Assembly: GCF_001509555.1 (NCBI RefSeq)
Contig: NZ_LMAS01000003.1
Coordinates: 1,100-65,099, forward strand
Direction: 5' to 3'
DNA from: Bacillus sp. FJAT-29937
Lineage (GTDB): Bacteria; Bacillota; Bacilli; Bacillales; Cytobacillaceae
DNA: 64,000 nt
The first letter of the stretch is position 1. Each line of letters opens with the position of its first letter. The notes beneath the pieces were generated by a model. It was not told the DNA's origin. It made no database searches and was given only the letters and a program-made list of their open reading frames with translations. This document shows, in pieces, positions 55,785 to 64,000 of the stretch. The position numbers were made by a program, and so were the translations under genes.

Positions 55785-56363
55785 ATGGCTTTACCTTCTG
55801 AAAAAGAAAGCTTATCTTATGCACAATACTTATTATTAGGTGCTGACATTAGGTATGAAGTTATCGATGGCAAAATTTATAACATGTCACCTTCTCCAAC
55901 ACCAAGGCATCAAGATGTAGTCACACAATTATCAGTTGAATTCGGTTTATTTCTAAGAGGGAAAAAATGCCGGGTGTTTGTCTCTCCAATTGACGTTTGT
56001 TTATCAGATGAAAGAGATTTATATGAGGTCAAGGAGTGGGTGTCACCTGATCTAGTCGTTGTCTGTGATAAAAGCAGGATAGGAAATAAACGAATTGTTG
56101 GTTCACCAGACTTAGTAATAGAGGTTCTGTCTCCGTCAACTGCAAAGAATGACAAACTTATTAAATACAACAGATATGAAAGAGCTGGAATTAAAGAATA
56201 CTGGATAGTTGATCCTACACATAAAACAGTTGATGTCTATTTATTGGATAATGGGTCCTATACACATAACGGAACTTATTTTAAGGAAGACGTTATATCT
56301 GTCAGTATTTTTGAAAGTTGTTCAATTGAGTTAAACCAAATTTTTAGAGATGAAGATTATTAA
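55785..56363 (+). CDS. Uma2-family (DUF820) endonuclease-like protein
   Basis: A 192-aa PD-(D/E)XK-fold protein. Motifs are RYEVIDGKIYNMSPSP near the N-terminus, VSPDLVVVCDK and SPDLVIEVLSPST (DLVIEV carries the catalytic Asp/Glu), then KYNRYERAGIKEYWIVDP. The family is named after Uma2 and is common in cyanobacteria, scattered in Firmicutes; function unproven. GGTGAAGGA precedes the ATG. It lies between ythQ and pepV with its own terminator, suggesting a later insertion. Confidence 0.88.
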   Translation: MALPSEKESLSYAQYLLLGADIRYEVIDGKIYNMSPSPTPRHQDVVTQLSVEFGLFLRGKKCRVFVSPIDVCLSDERDLYEVKEWVSPDLVVVCDKSRIGNKRIVGSPDLVIEVLSPSTAKNDKLIKYNRYERAGIKEYWIVDPTHKTVDVYLLDNGSYTHNGTYFKEDVISVSIFESCSIELNQIFRDEDY

Positions 56364-56369
56364 GCAAAG

Positions 56370-56408
56370 TAGATCCGCCTTTTATTATTAAGAGGCGGTT
56401 TATATTTT
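56370..56408 (+). terminator. Terminator of the Uma2-family gene
   Basis: ATCCGCCTTTTA/AAGAGGCGGTTT hairpin with T-rich tail. Confidence 0.8.
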
Positions 56409-56450
56409 TGAAGCATTAGCTAGGTTATAGTAATAGAAGGAGGAATTTAA

Positions 56451-57866
56451 ATGAGTGCAATTAATTGGCAGCAAGAAGTCGAAAACAGACAAGAAGCACT
56501 GCTTGAGGATACAAAAAAACTATTACAAATAAAAAGTGTGTTAGATGAAGAAAACTCAAAGCAGGAGGCTCCTTTAGGTGAAGGGGTAAAGGAAGCACTA
56601 GACTTTATGTTGAAGCTTGGAGAAAAAGATGGGTTTACTCCTAAAAATGTGGGGAATCTTGCTGGGCACTTGGAGTTTGGGCAAGGGGATGAGATAGTCG
56701 GGATTCTTTGCCATGTTGATGTTGTGCCTGAAGGAGACGGCTGGTCGAGGGATCCATACGGCGCCGAAATTCGCGACGGAAAAATGTATGCGAGAGGAGC
56801 AATTGATGATAAAGGGCCAACGATGGCAGCCTATTATGCGATGAAAATTGTGAAGGAGCTCGGACTCCCGTTGAATAAGCGAGTACGGATGATTATAGGT
56901 ACAGATGAAGAAAGTGATTGGCGCTGTGTTGAGCATTATTTTAAACATGAAGAAATGCCAACGATGGGTTTTGCGCCGGATGCTGATTTTCCGATTATTT
57001 ATGCAGAGAAGGGAATTTCTGACTTTGACTTAGTTCAACGTTCTGCTTTAATTCAAGAAAAAGATTTCCAAGTGGAAGTACTAAGCTTCCAATCGGGCAG
57101 AAGATATAATATGGTCCCTGATTTTGCAAGGGCAGCTCTTGGCGTCCAAAATGAGTCTATAGAAATTATTCAAAAATATACCGGCTTTCTAAGTCAGTAT
57201 GAGCTTAAAGGGAAGTATTACATAGATAAAGGTGAATTAATTTTGGAAACTGAAGGAGTTTCCGCTCATGGAATGGAGCCTGACAACGGGAAAAATGCTG
57301 GTCTATATTTAGCTGAGTTTCTTACACAATTGAATTTAGATTCCAAAGCAGACCGATTTTTTAAATTTGTATCTGCATATTTTTGGGAGGATTCTCGTGG
57401 GAAAAAGCTTGGAATCAACTATAAAGATGATATTACGGGAGATTTAACAATTAACGTAGGAAAGCTTGTTTACACTCAAGCCGAGGGCGGAAGGCTAGGT
57501 CTAAATCTTCGCTATCCAGTCACAAATAAAATGGAAGAAACAAAGGATAAGCTTGAAAGCATTCTAAACGAAGAAAATGTTTCAATAGAGAATTTTACAG
57601 ATTCGAAGCCACACCATGTAGATGAAGATGACTTCTTAATTCAGACATTAAAAAAAGTGTACGAAGAGCAAACAGGCAAGAGAGCTGAACTACTTTCCAT
57701 TGGGGGTGGTACATATGCCCGTTCGTTGAAATCAGGTGTCGCATTTGGGCCGTTATTCCCAGGCAGAGAGGATGTAGCTCACCAAAAGGATGAATATATC
57801 TATATTGAAGATATGATAAACGCGACTGCTATATATGCACAAGCTATTTATGAACTTGCCAAATAA
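56451..57866 (+). CDS. pepV: Dipeptidase PepV (M20 family, YtjP)
   Basis: A 471-aa di-zinc peptidase. Metal ligands lie in CHVDVVPEGDGW, GAIDDKGP, GTDEESDWRC and near the C-terminus FGPLFPGREDVAHQKDE; ISxHGxEP-like VSAHGMEPDNG is the lid histidine region. Cleaves short peptides in the cytoplasm. AGGAGG precedes the ATG. Followed by dat. Confidence 0.95.
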   Translation: MSAINWQQEVENRQEALLEDTKKLLQIKSVLDEENSKQEAPLGEGVKEALDFMLKLGEKDGFTPKNVGNLAGHLEFGQGDEIVGILCHVDVVPEGDGWSRDPYGAEIRDGKMYARGAIDDKGPTMAAYYAMKIVKELGLPLNKRVRMIIGTDEESDWRCVEHYFKHEEMPTMGFAPDADFPIIYAEKGISDFDLVQRSALIQEKDFQVEVLSFQSGRRYNMVPDFARAALGVQNESIEIIQKYTGFLSQYELKGKYYIDKGELILETEGVSAHGMEPDNGKNAGLYLAEFLTQLNLDSKADRFFKFVSAYFWEDSRGKKLGINYKDDITGDLTINVGKLVYTQAEGGRLGLNLRYPVTNKMEETKDKLESILNEENVSIENFTDSKPHHVDEDDFLIQTLKKVYEEQTGKRAELLSIGGGTYARSLKSGVAFGPLFPGREDVAHQKDEYIYIEDMINATAIYAQAIYELAK

Positions 57867-57931
57867 GTGAATTTATTGTTAAAATGGCTCCAAAAGTTAG
57901 TAGATACTTGGATGAGGAAGAGGCGACAGGC

Positions 57932-58786
57932 ATGGAGTATGTCATCATTAATGGGGAATTTATTAACCGCACTGAGGCTAAGATTGATATCGAAGATCGC
58001 GGATATCAATTTGGTGACGGAGTTTACGAAGTCATTCGGGTTTACAACGGGAAGATGTTTACAGATAAAGAGCATCTAGAGCGTCTGATTGAAAGCGGAA
58101 ATAAGATTAACATGAAGATATCTTATTCCGTAGAGGAATTAAGGAATATGCTAATCGGATTGATTGAAAAGAATCATCTCATATCGGGCACGATCTATAT
58201 GCAGGTTACTAGAGGCATCTCTCCGCGAAATCATGCTTTTCCAAGTTCTACTATTCACCAGACATTTGTAGCAAATACGAAAGTAGCCGATAGGCCATTT
58301 GAAAACATGAAAACAGGTGTGAAAACGATATTGGTAGAGGATATCCGATGGCTTCTTTGCGATATTAAAAGTCTCAATCTTCTAGGTAATATAATGGCAA
58401 AGCAAAAGGCTGTAGAAGCAGGCTGTTTTGAGGCGATTCAACACCGTGGGGACACCGTAACAGAAGGAGGATCATCGAATGTTTCCATCATTAAGGATGG
58501 AAAGGTGATTACCCATCCAGCCAATAACCTTATTCTAAATGGGATCACAAGACGAAAGGTTATAGAGGTTTGCCTCTGCAATGATATTCCTGTTGAGGAA
58601 AGAGCTTTCACATTGGAAGAACTGAAACAGGCTGATGAAGCATTTATATCAGGAACAACAGTTGAGGTCACCCCAATTATTGAAATTGCTGGAGAGAAAG
58701 TAGGCAATGGTGCACCGGGTGCATTAACTAAACATATTCAAGAGCTATTTTATCAAGCCATTGAAAAGGAATGTGGCAGTCTTTAA
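57932..58786 (+). CDS. dat: D-amino acid aminotransferase Dat
   Basis: A 284-aa fold-type IV PLP enzyme interconverting D-Ala and D-Glu, which feeds peptidoglycan synthesis. MEYVIINGEFINRTEAKI and EDRGYQFGDGVYEVIRVY form the N-terminal domain; the PLP lysine is in CDIKSLNLLGNIMAKQ; TEGGSSNVSII binds phosphate. ATG at 57932 is preferred with AGAGG upstream and gives the usual length; an upstream ATG at 57884 has no clear ribosome binding site. Confidence 0.94.
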   Translation: MEYVIINGEFINRTEAKIDIEDRGYQFGDGVYEVIRVYNGKMFTDKEHLERLIESGNKINMKISYSVEELRNMLIGLIEKNHLISGTIYMQVTRGISPRNHAFPSSTIHQTFVANTKVADRPFENMKTGVKTILVEDIRWLLCDIKSLNLLGNIMAKQKAVEAGCFEAIQHRGDTVTEGGSSNVSIIKDGKVITHPANNLILNGITRRKVIEVCLCNDIPVEERAFTLEELKQADEAFISGTTVEVTPIIEIAGEKVGNGAPGALTKHIQELFYQAIEKECGSL

Positions 58787-58846
58787 AATAGGTAAGAACT
58801 AGTAGATATAATGCTGGTTCTTTTTTTCAATCATGGAGGGATAAAA

Positions 58847-59419
58847 ATGGGTAGTCAGGCACATTTTTTCTATGCTGTAAGCTTGCCAAGTGAAACAAAG
58901 CTAAAGATAGAGGAAGAATGTTCGATATTAAAGAAGAATCTGCCATTTCAGCGCTGGGTTCATCATGAGGATCTTCATATCACATTGGCGTTTCTCGGAT
59001 CGGCTGAAAAAGAAATGCTTCGAGCTTCACAAGCTGAAGTTAAAAAGGGATTAATAGATCAAAAGGCTTTTACTCTACAATTAAATGAACTAGGTGTGTT
59101 TGGCAGAGGAGATTCACCAAGGATTTTTTGGGCAGATACATATAAGGAAGAGAAGCTATTTACCATTCGGGAGATCGTTTTTTCAGCATGTACTGGGGCC
59201 GGCTTCGAATTGGAGACAAGGCCATTTAAGCCGCATATAACTTTGGCTAGAAAATGGACAGGGGATTCTCCTTTTCATACAAGCCTGTTAAACGAACATA
59301 ATCCATTTAAAGAATCCCCTCTATCCTTTACAGTTAATGAAGTTGTTTTATATCAAACACATTTAGATAAATCACCAAAATATGAAAGAATCGCCAGCTT
59401 TCCATTGGCGGATGAATAA
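58847..59419 (+). CDS. thpR: RNA 2',3'-cyclic phosphodiesterase ThpR (YtlP)
   Basis: A 190-aa 2H-superfamily protein with the two catalytic HxTx motifs: HITLAFLG and HITLARKW. It opens cyclic phosphates at RNA ends. ATG at 58847 has GGAGG eight bases upstream. In the ytlP-ytlQ-ytlR-amyX block, same order as in B. subtilis from memory. Confidence 0.92.
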   Translation: MGSQAHFFYAVSLPSETKLKIEEECSILKKNLPFQRWVHHEDLHITLAFLGSAEKEMLRASQAEVKKGLIDQKAFTLQLNELGVFGRGDSPRIFWADTYKEEKLFTIREIVFSACTGAGFELETRPFKPHITLARKWTGDSPFHTSLLNEHNPFKESPLSFTVNEVVLYQTHLDKSPKYERIASFPLADE

Positions 59420-59509
59420 AATAGGCATACAATTAGATAAATAGCTATTTTTTTAAGCTTAATTAATTGAAATTGGGGAAATAAAGTACTAACAAGGCAG
59501 GCAGGTAAA

Positions 59510-60499
59510 ATGGGACAGTTAATTAAATTGCAGGATTACGTTTCACGTTATGAACAAAATATTTATTTATATCCTTCACGTTTTGTTAGACTAAAAAAAC
59601 AACAATGGGATAAGTTGAAAATTGGCTGGGTGAATGAGGATTCCTCCATTTTTCAAACTGGGCTTCAAACTGGGCAAGAAAGTACCGATTGGCTGGAAGA
59701 CGAAAAGCAGCCATTAATGGATAAGTTAAAGGGTCTATGGAAATTTCGAAAAGGCGAATCAATGGATGAAACAATTTTTGATTCGGAACTAGAGGAAAAA
59801 GACGAGGAACCCGAGGAGGAGCCTCTCGACTTCCAACCCCATTTTACTTACAGACCCGATACATTAGAGGATTTGAAATATCAATTCCTTGATCAAATCT
59901 TTCGTTTTCAGATGAAATGGGCAAGTTCAACTTTAACGGAAAAATCCTTTATTGATAAAAGGTATTATTACGATGAGAGACTGAAATATTTCCTTCAGCG
60001 CTTTCCTGATACATTTCTAGTGCTCTATCACCCGCTTTTTTTATTAAAAAAGGCTCCAGTTGAATTAGAAACAATCATCATCAGCCCTACTGGTGTATGG
60101 TGTATAAGCTTTGTAGAGGAAGAGGATTTGTCTGTTTTCATAGGATCGAAAGAAAGATTCTGGCTTAAGCGAGTAAAAGGCAATGAAAAGAAAGTATTAA
60201 ATCCTGTTTTAGCATTAAATCGGACAGGGAAAATTGTTCAGCAAATTTTTCAAATGAATGAAATTGATTTTCCTATTTATAAAGCAGTTGTATGCCGGAA
60301 CGGCTATATCGATTATCCAGCAGCACCATTTGACGTGCAATTAATTGAGAAAAGAAATTATGATGAATGGTTTAATAGCATGAGAAACCTACGCTCACCG
60401 TTAAAGCATAACCAGCTTAAAGGGGCGCAGGCGTTGCTTCAGTATTGCCAAACGTCATCCATAAGAAGATTAGAATGGGAGCTAACAGACGAAAATTAA
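59510..60499 (+). CDS. ytlQ: Conserved protein YtlQ
   Basis: A 329-aa soluble protein conserved in Bacilli beside ytlP and ytlR. It has an acidic linker (EEKDEEPEEEPLD around residue 105) and a C-terminal half with ETIIISPTGVWCISFVEE, which resembles the start of a NERD nuclease-like fold; this is a weak suggestion. GGCAGG is about 9 bases upstream of the ATG. Function unknown. Confidence 0.78.
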   Translation: MGQLIKLQDYVSRYEQNIYLYPSRFVRLKKQQWDKLKIGWVNEDSSIFQTGLQTGQESTDWLEDEKQPLMDKLKGLWKFRKGESMDETIFDSELEEKDEEPEEEPLDFQPHFTYRPDTLEDLKYQFLDQIFRFQMKWASSTLTEKSFIDKRYYYDERLKYFLQRFPDTFLVLYHPLFLLKKAPVELETIIISPTGVWCISFVEEEDLSVFIGSKERFWLKRVKGNEKKVLNPVLALNRTGKIVQQIFQMNEIDFPIYKAVVCRNGYIDYPAAPFDVQLIEKRNYDEWFNSMRNLRSPLKHNQLKGAQALLQYCQTSSIRRLEWELTDEN

Positions 60500-60523
60500 A
60501 ATGTCGATTAAAAGGCTGATGTT

Positions 60524-61498
60524 ATGAAAAATCTTTATTTTATTATTAATCCACAAGCGAAAAATGGGGATTGTCAAAAAGTTTGGAGGAAGCTGGAAAG
60601 GATCCTTCTTGAACAAAAGATTCCATACATGGCCTTTTTTACAGAATATCGTGGACACGCGAAGGAGATTGTCCGATCCATTGCCGGTAAAACAGAAGGA
60701 AATCCTGCTGCGATTATAGCTGTAGGCGGCGATGGCACGATGCATGAAGTAATTAACGGTGCTGCACCATTCCACCATGTCCATGTGTCATTTATTCCAG
60801 GCGGGTCAGGCAACGACTTTTCAAGAGGATTTAACATTCCCAAAAACCCATCGAAGGCACTTATTGCCTTATTACATCAACTAGAACAAGAGGATACTGC
60901 ATTTGTTGATATTGGAAAAATATCAATCGAAAACAATCGAGAACTCTATTTTATTAATAATATGGGAGCTGGCTTTGATGCTCTTATTTCCAAAGAAGTA
61001 AATCATTCTAAGATAAAGGGAGTACTTAACCGCCTCTCTCTCGGAAAATTTGTCTATGTTTATTTTTTATTAAAAAACTTGTTTACTTATAAAAAAACAC
61101 ATATTGACCTTAAAGTTGACGGCAGCGACTATTCCTTTCCATCAGCATGGTTTGTGACCGTATCCAACCAGCCTTATTATGGAGGCGGAATGAAAATTTC
61201 CCCTGATGCTTCTCCTTTTGATGGGAAGTTAAATATAACCGTTGTTCATAACCTATCAAGAATAAAACTATTACTCATTTTTATTACAGTATTTTGGGGA
61301 GGACATACAGGATTTAAAGAGGTTTCTTTTTTGACCGGCAGAAATATTCAAATTAATTCTGACAGCCCTCTGCATGTCCATGCGGACGGAGAGGATATCG
61401 GTTTAACTCCTGCTATAGTCACAGCTTGTCAAAAGAAATTGCCAGTCGTCTTGAATAGCAGCTTGAACGAAAGGGAGGTAAGTACAAGTGACTTCTAA
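60524..61498 (+). CDS. ytlR: Diacylglycerol/lipid kinase-family protein YtlR
   Basis: A 324-aa lipid kinase-like protein. The catalytic motifs are VGGDGTMHEVING and IPGGSGNDFSRG, with IINPQAKNGD at the N-terminus; the C-terminal domain is a beta-sandwich with HVHADGEDIG. Probably phosphorylates a lipid such as diacylglycerol or acts like DgkB/YegS; substrate unproven. Weak ribosome binding site; ATG at 60524. It overlaps amyX by 11 bases. Confidence 0.88.
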   Translation: MKNLYFIINPQAKNGDCQKVWRKLERILLEQKIPYMAFFTEYRGHAKEIVRSIAGKTEGNPAAIIAVGGDGTMHEVINGAAPFHHVHVSFIPGGSGNDFSRGFNIPKNPSKALIALLHQLEQEDTAFVDIGKISIENNRELYFINNMGAGFDALISKEVNHSKIKGVLNRLSLGKFVYVYFLLKNLFTYKKTHIDLKVDGSDYSFPSAWFVTVSNQPYYGGGMKISPDASPFDGKLNITVVHNLSRIKLLLIFITVFWGGHTGFKEVSFLTGRNIQINSDSPLHVHADGEDIGLTPAIVTACQKKLPVVLNSSLNEREVSTSDF

Positions 61499-63656
61499 TA
61501 AGCGTGACTTTTCCACCTTTTTAGATGAAATGCAAACAATAACAGTCATACTTCCTTTTCACTATCATGGGGGGCAGTCCGCTTCCTTTTCGATAATGGA
61601 TGACAATAACCAGCCTTTTTCAAACATGGTCATCCTCAGCCGCATAGCTTTAGAAGATAAAATGAAATATATTTGTAAATTAGAAGCGGAGCCTATGATC
61701 GGCAAGCAATATTGGATTATGGATGAATTCGGGGGAAAAACCGATTTACAGATTGGAGCAGTCATTCGAACGAATGCCTTTGATGAAGCTTTTTTCTATA
61801 ATGGCGCTTTAGGCTTTTCCTATTCGAAAGAGAAAACAAGTTTTAAAGTTTGGGCACCAACTGCGACTATGGTTAAGGTAAAGCTTATGCCAAATGGAGG
61901 CAAGGAGCCAGAAATACTGGAAATGAATAAAGGCCATAAAGGGGTCTGGCAGCTGACAGTCTGCCGCGACCTGGAATATTATCATTACACTTATCTTCTT
62001 TGCGTTAATTTGGAATGGAGAGAAGCCGCCGATCCCTATGCCACATCTGTCAGCACGAATGGTGAATATAGCGCCATTATAGATATGAACAAAGCAAAAA
62101 CTGCTAAACCCCCACTGCCGCCTCTTGAACAGCCTACAGATTCAATTATTTACGAAACCCACATTAGAGATTTTACCATTCATCCAAACAGCGGAGTGTT
62201 TAATAAGGGAACATATCTGGGAGCAGGGGAGACGAATACAAAAGGGAAAGACGGATTTTCCACTTGTTTATCCTATGTAAAGGAACTTGGTGTCACACAT
62301 ATTGAACTCCTTCCAGTACATGATTTTGAAGGTGTGAATGAACGCGGACCAAAAATAGAATACAATTGGGGTTACAATCCGCTGCACTTTAACGCGCCAG
62401 AAGGAAGTTATTCTACCGACCCTGGGGATCCTTATGCAAGAATTAAAGAATTGAAATCGATGATACATTCTGTCCATTCCCAAGGTTTAAGAGTTATCAT
62501 GGATGTTGTGTATAATCATGTTTATATTCGAGAAACATCAGCTTTTGAAAAAATAGTCCCAGGCTACTACTTTCGCCATGACCAATTTGGAATGCCATCA
62601 AATGGAACGGGTGTTGGAAATGACTTTGCTTCAGAGCGTTTGATGGCGCGAAAATTTATTCTTGATTCTGTGATGTATTGGCTAAATGAGTATCAAATAG
62701 ATGGCTTTCGTTTTGATTTAATGGGCATTTTGGATATTGAGACAATGAATAGGGTAAGAAAGGCGGTAGATTCAGTAGATCCTTCGGTAATTATGATTGG
62801 TGAAGGATGGGATTTGAACACCCCTTTGCTTTCCCATATGAAAGCAAACATTGGCAATCAGGCGCAGCTTCCGGGAATTGGTCAATTTAATGATTGGTTT
62901 CGAGATACGGTCAAGGGCAGTACGTTCAATTTATATGATAAGGGCTATGCTCTTGGTAATAATCATTACTTTGAGGCAGCTAAGAACGTATTGGCTGGAA
63001 GTATTGGTTTTGAGAAGAAGGAAAAGGGCTTATTCCATTCACCTAGTCAATCCGTTAATTATGTGGAGTCCCATGACAACCATACATTGTGGGATAAGCT
63101 ATTAGTCTGTTCCGCAGAAAAAACGGATCTCATTATCCAGCGTCAGCATCGGCTGGCAACGGTAATGGTGCTGCTTGCCCAAGGCATCCCATTTTTGCAT
63201 AGCGGCCAGGAGTTTTTTCGGACGAAAAAAGGGATTGGAAATAGCTACAGATCTCCAGATGAAATTAATTATTTGGATTGGGATCGAAAAGTCTTATATT
63301 CAGAAAATGTAGATTATATTAGAGGTACGATTAAGATTCGCCAATCACATAAAGCCTTCAGGTTAGCGAATGCGGAATTAATTCGAAAGCATTTACGATT
63401 TTTACCTATTGATAATAAAGTAATTGGAATCATTTTAGACGATGTTGGAGAATTTGGACAGTGGGATCGTGTGATCATGATATTTAACCCTTCTGAGTGT
63501 GAGCAATCAGTCCAGCTTCCAAAAGGTGTTTGGCATGTACTGGCTGACGAAAACAAAGCGGGATTGGATACGATTAGGCTAATTAATCATTCTTTTGTTC
63601 CGATTAAGCCTGTCAGCTCTTATGTTTTTGTTAGTCGTTTTTTGTCGAACAAATAA
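61488..63656 (+). CDS. amyX: Type I pullulanase AmyX
   Basis: A 722-aa GH13 debranching enzyme hydrolysing alpha-1,6 links. Pullulanase signature YNWGYNPLHFNAPEGSYSTDP in part. An N-terminal domain precedes the CBM48 domain (FSYSKEKTSFKVWAPTATMV). Catalytic residues: D in DGFRFDLMGILD, E in IMIGEGWDL, D in YVESHDNHTLWDKL. GTG start with AAAGGGAGG upstream. No signal peptide, so cytoplasmic. It links functionally to glgBCDAP at the other end of the window. Confidence 0.95.
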   Translation: MTSNKRDFSTFLDEMQTITVILPFHYHGGQSASFSIMDDNNQPFSNMVILSRIALEDKMKYICKLEAEPMIGKQYWIMDEFGGKTDLQIGAVIRTNAFDEAFFYNGALGFSYSKEKTSFKVWAPTATMVKVKLMPNGGKEPEILEMNKGHKGVWQLTVCRDLEYYHYTYLLCVNLEWREAADPYATSVSTNGEYSAIIDMNKAKTAKPPLPPLEQPTDSIIYETHIRDFTIHPNSGVFNKGTYLGAGETNTKGKDGFSTCLSYVKELGVTHIELLPVHDFEGVNERGPKIEYNWGYNPLHFNAPEGSYSTDPGDPYARIKELKSMIHSVHSQGLRVIMDVVYNHVYIRETSAFEKIVPGYYFRHDQFGMPSNGTGVGNDFASERLMARKFILDSVMYWLNEYQIDGFRFDLMGILDIETMNRVRKAVDSVDPSVIMIGEGWDLNTPLLSHMKANIGNQAQLPGIGQFNDWFRDTVKGSTFNLYDKGYALGNNHYFEAAKNVLAGSIGFEKKEKGLFHSPSQSVNYVESHDNHTLWDKLLVCSAEKTDLIIQRQHRLATVMVLLAQGIPFLHSGQEFFRTKKGIGNSYRSPDEINYLDWDRKVLYSENVDYIRGTIKIRQSHKAFRLANAELIRKHLRFLPIDNKVIGIILDDVGEFGQWDRVIMIFNPSECEQSVQLPKGVWHVLADENKAGLDTIRLINHSFVPIKPVSSYVFVSRFLSNK

Positions 63657-63702
63657 ATAGACTTGACGAAAAAAGGCGGTAAGAGATAAAATTTAAAAGG
63701 AT

Positions 63703-63741
63703 AGCTATTGGGGGACTATAGATCAATAGCTTTTTTCTTTT
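63703..63741 (+). terminator. Terminator of amyX
   Basis: AGCTATTG/CAATAGCT hairpin followed by TTTTTCTTTT. Confidence 0.88.
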
Positions 63742-63936
63742 ATTTGAGCAGATCTTTTTGTACGATAACGATAATTTATATAGGTAATGGCGGGCTTGCT
63801 GTTAGTCCGCCTTCTGTTTCTTATATATTTAAAAGCAGTTAGTTAGTAGCCTTTATGTATGTACATCATGATGAGGCTTGTACGCTTTTCTATAACAGCT
63901 ATTTGCATAAATGGCTTACTAAATTGCAGGTGAACA

Positions 63937-64000
63937 ATGTTGGAAGAATTATTTGGACAAGAATGGGAGATCGTCCCTGCTGGGGGTGCAACGGGGAAGG
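63937..64000 (+). CDS. ytmP: YtmP phosphotransferase, N-terminal fragment
   Basis: Only the first 21 codons are in the window: MLEELFGQEWEIVPAGGATGK, cut by the window edge. The start resembles B. subtilis YtmP, a choline-kinase-like phosphotransferase family protein encoded near ytlP/amyX. AGGTGAAC precedes the ATG. Confidence 0.75.
   Translation, partial: MLEELFGQEWEIVPAGGATGK

Overview
The window looks like the chromosome of a low-GC endospore-forming member of the Bacillaceae. Most genes have clear Bacillus subtilis counterparts of the yte/yti/ytk/ytl/ytm/yto/ytp/ytq/ytw/ytf/ytg/yth families, many in the same relative order. Starts are preceded by strong AGGAGG-type ribosome binding sites, TTG and GTG starts are frequent, and regulation is by a SAM riboswitch, a T-box and intrinsic terminators. 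Sporulation-linked genes (cse60, a yteA homologue, ytpB) support a spore former. I cannot name the species.

Layout. 1-1330: fourteen tRNA genes in one array, the 3' part of a trnB-like cluster. 1455-3270: a HAD hydrolase, a 65-aa orphan gene and two kinds of non-coding repeat. 3272-11231: glycogen operon glgBCDAP. 11280-19909: yteA, then divergent menA and menF-menD-menH-menB-menE (menaquinone; no menC seen). 19955-25652: a DUF1540 protein, a Zur-box-controlled zinc-binding lipoprotein, a beta-carbonic anhydrase, yidD, luxS, several small proteins, a lipoprotein and the Nudix hydrolase ytkD. 25685-28406: an ABC importer (ytlA, ytlC, ytlD). 28567-33182: ytmA, pckA with a CcpN-like operator, a DCC-family protein, and metK behind a SAM-I riboswitch. 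33374-40040: a glutaminase-degenerate asnB, ytoA, ytpAB, ytqAB, ytzC and a small ORF. 40260-46474: an MFS transporter, a second copy of the dispersed repeat, leuS behind a T-box, ytwF, a divergent purC paralogue and cse60. 46500-52286: ytfP, ytgP, rsuA, ytzE and an M48 protease with ankyrin repeats. 52283-53691: a solo TnpB element. 53793-64000: ythPQ, a Uma2-family gene, pepV, dat, ytlP, ytlQ, ytlR, amyX and the start of ytmP.

How the parts connect. GlgC/GlgD make ADP-glucose, GlgA polymerises it, GlgB branches it and GlgP degrades it; AmyX at the other end of the window debranches alpha-glucans. The men genes lead from chorismate to menaquinone, and MenA attaches the prenyl tail. PckA starts gluconeogenesis. 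MetK makes SAM and LuxS recycles a product of SAM use.

Most unusual items: (1) an AsnB whose glutaminase domain has lost the nucleophilic Cys and other conserved residues while the synthetase domain looks intact; (2) a dispersed non-coding repeat present twice, 39 kb apart, each copy with four CGGA-N5-TCC(G) palindromes at identical 51/61/51-nt spacing; (3) a 102-bp tandem repeat before glgB; (4) a solo TnpB element abutting the stop codon of the M48-ankyrin gene; (5) a large inverted repeat embedded in the leuS promoter; (6) a divergent SAICAR-synthetase paralogue outside any purine operon. Positions and functions come from reading the sequence and remembered families; no database search was run.
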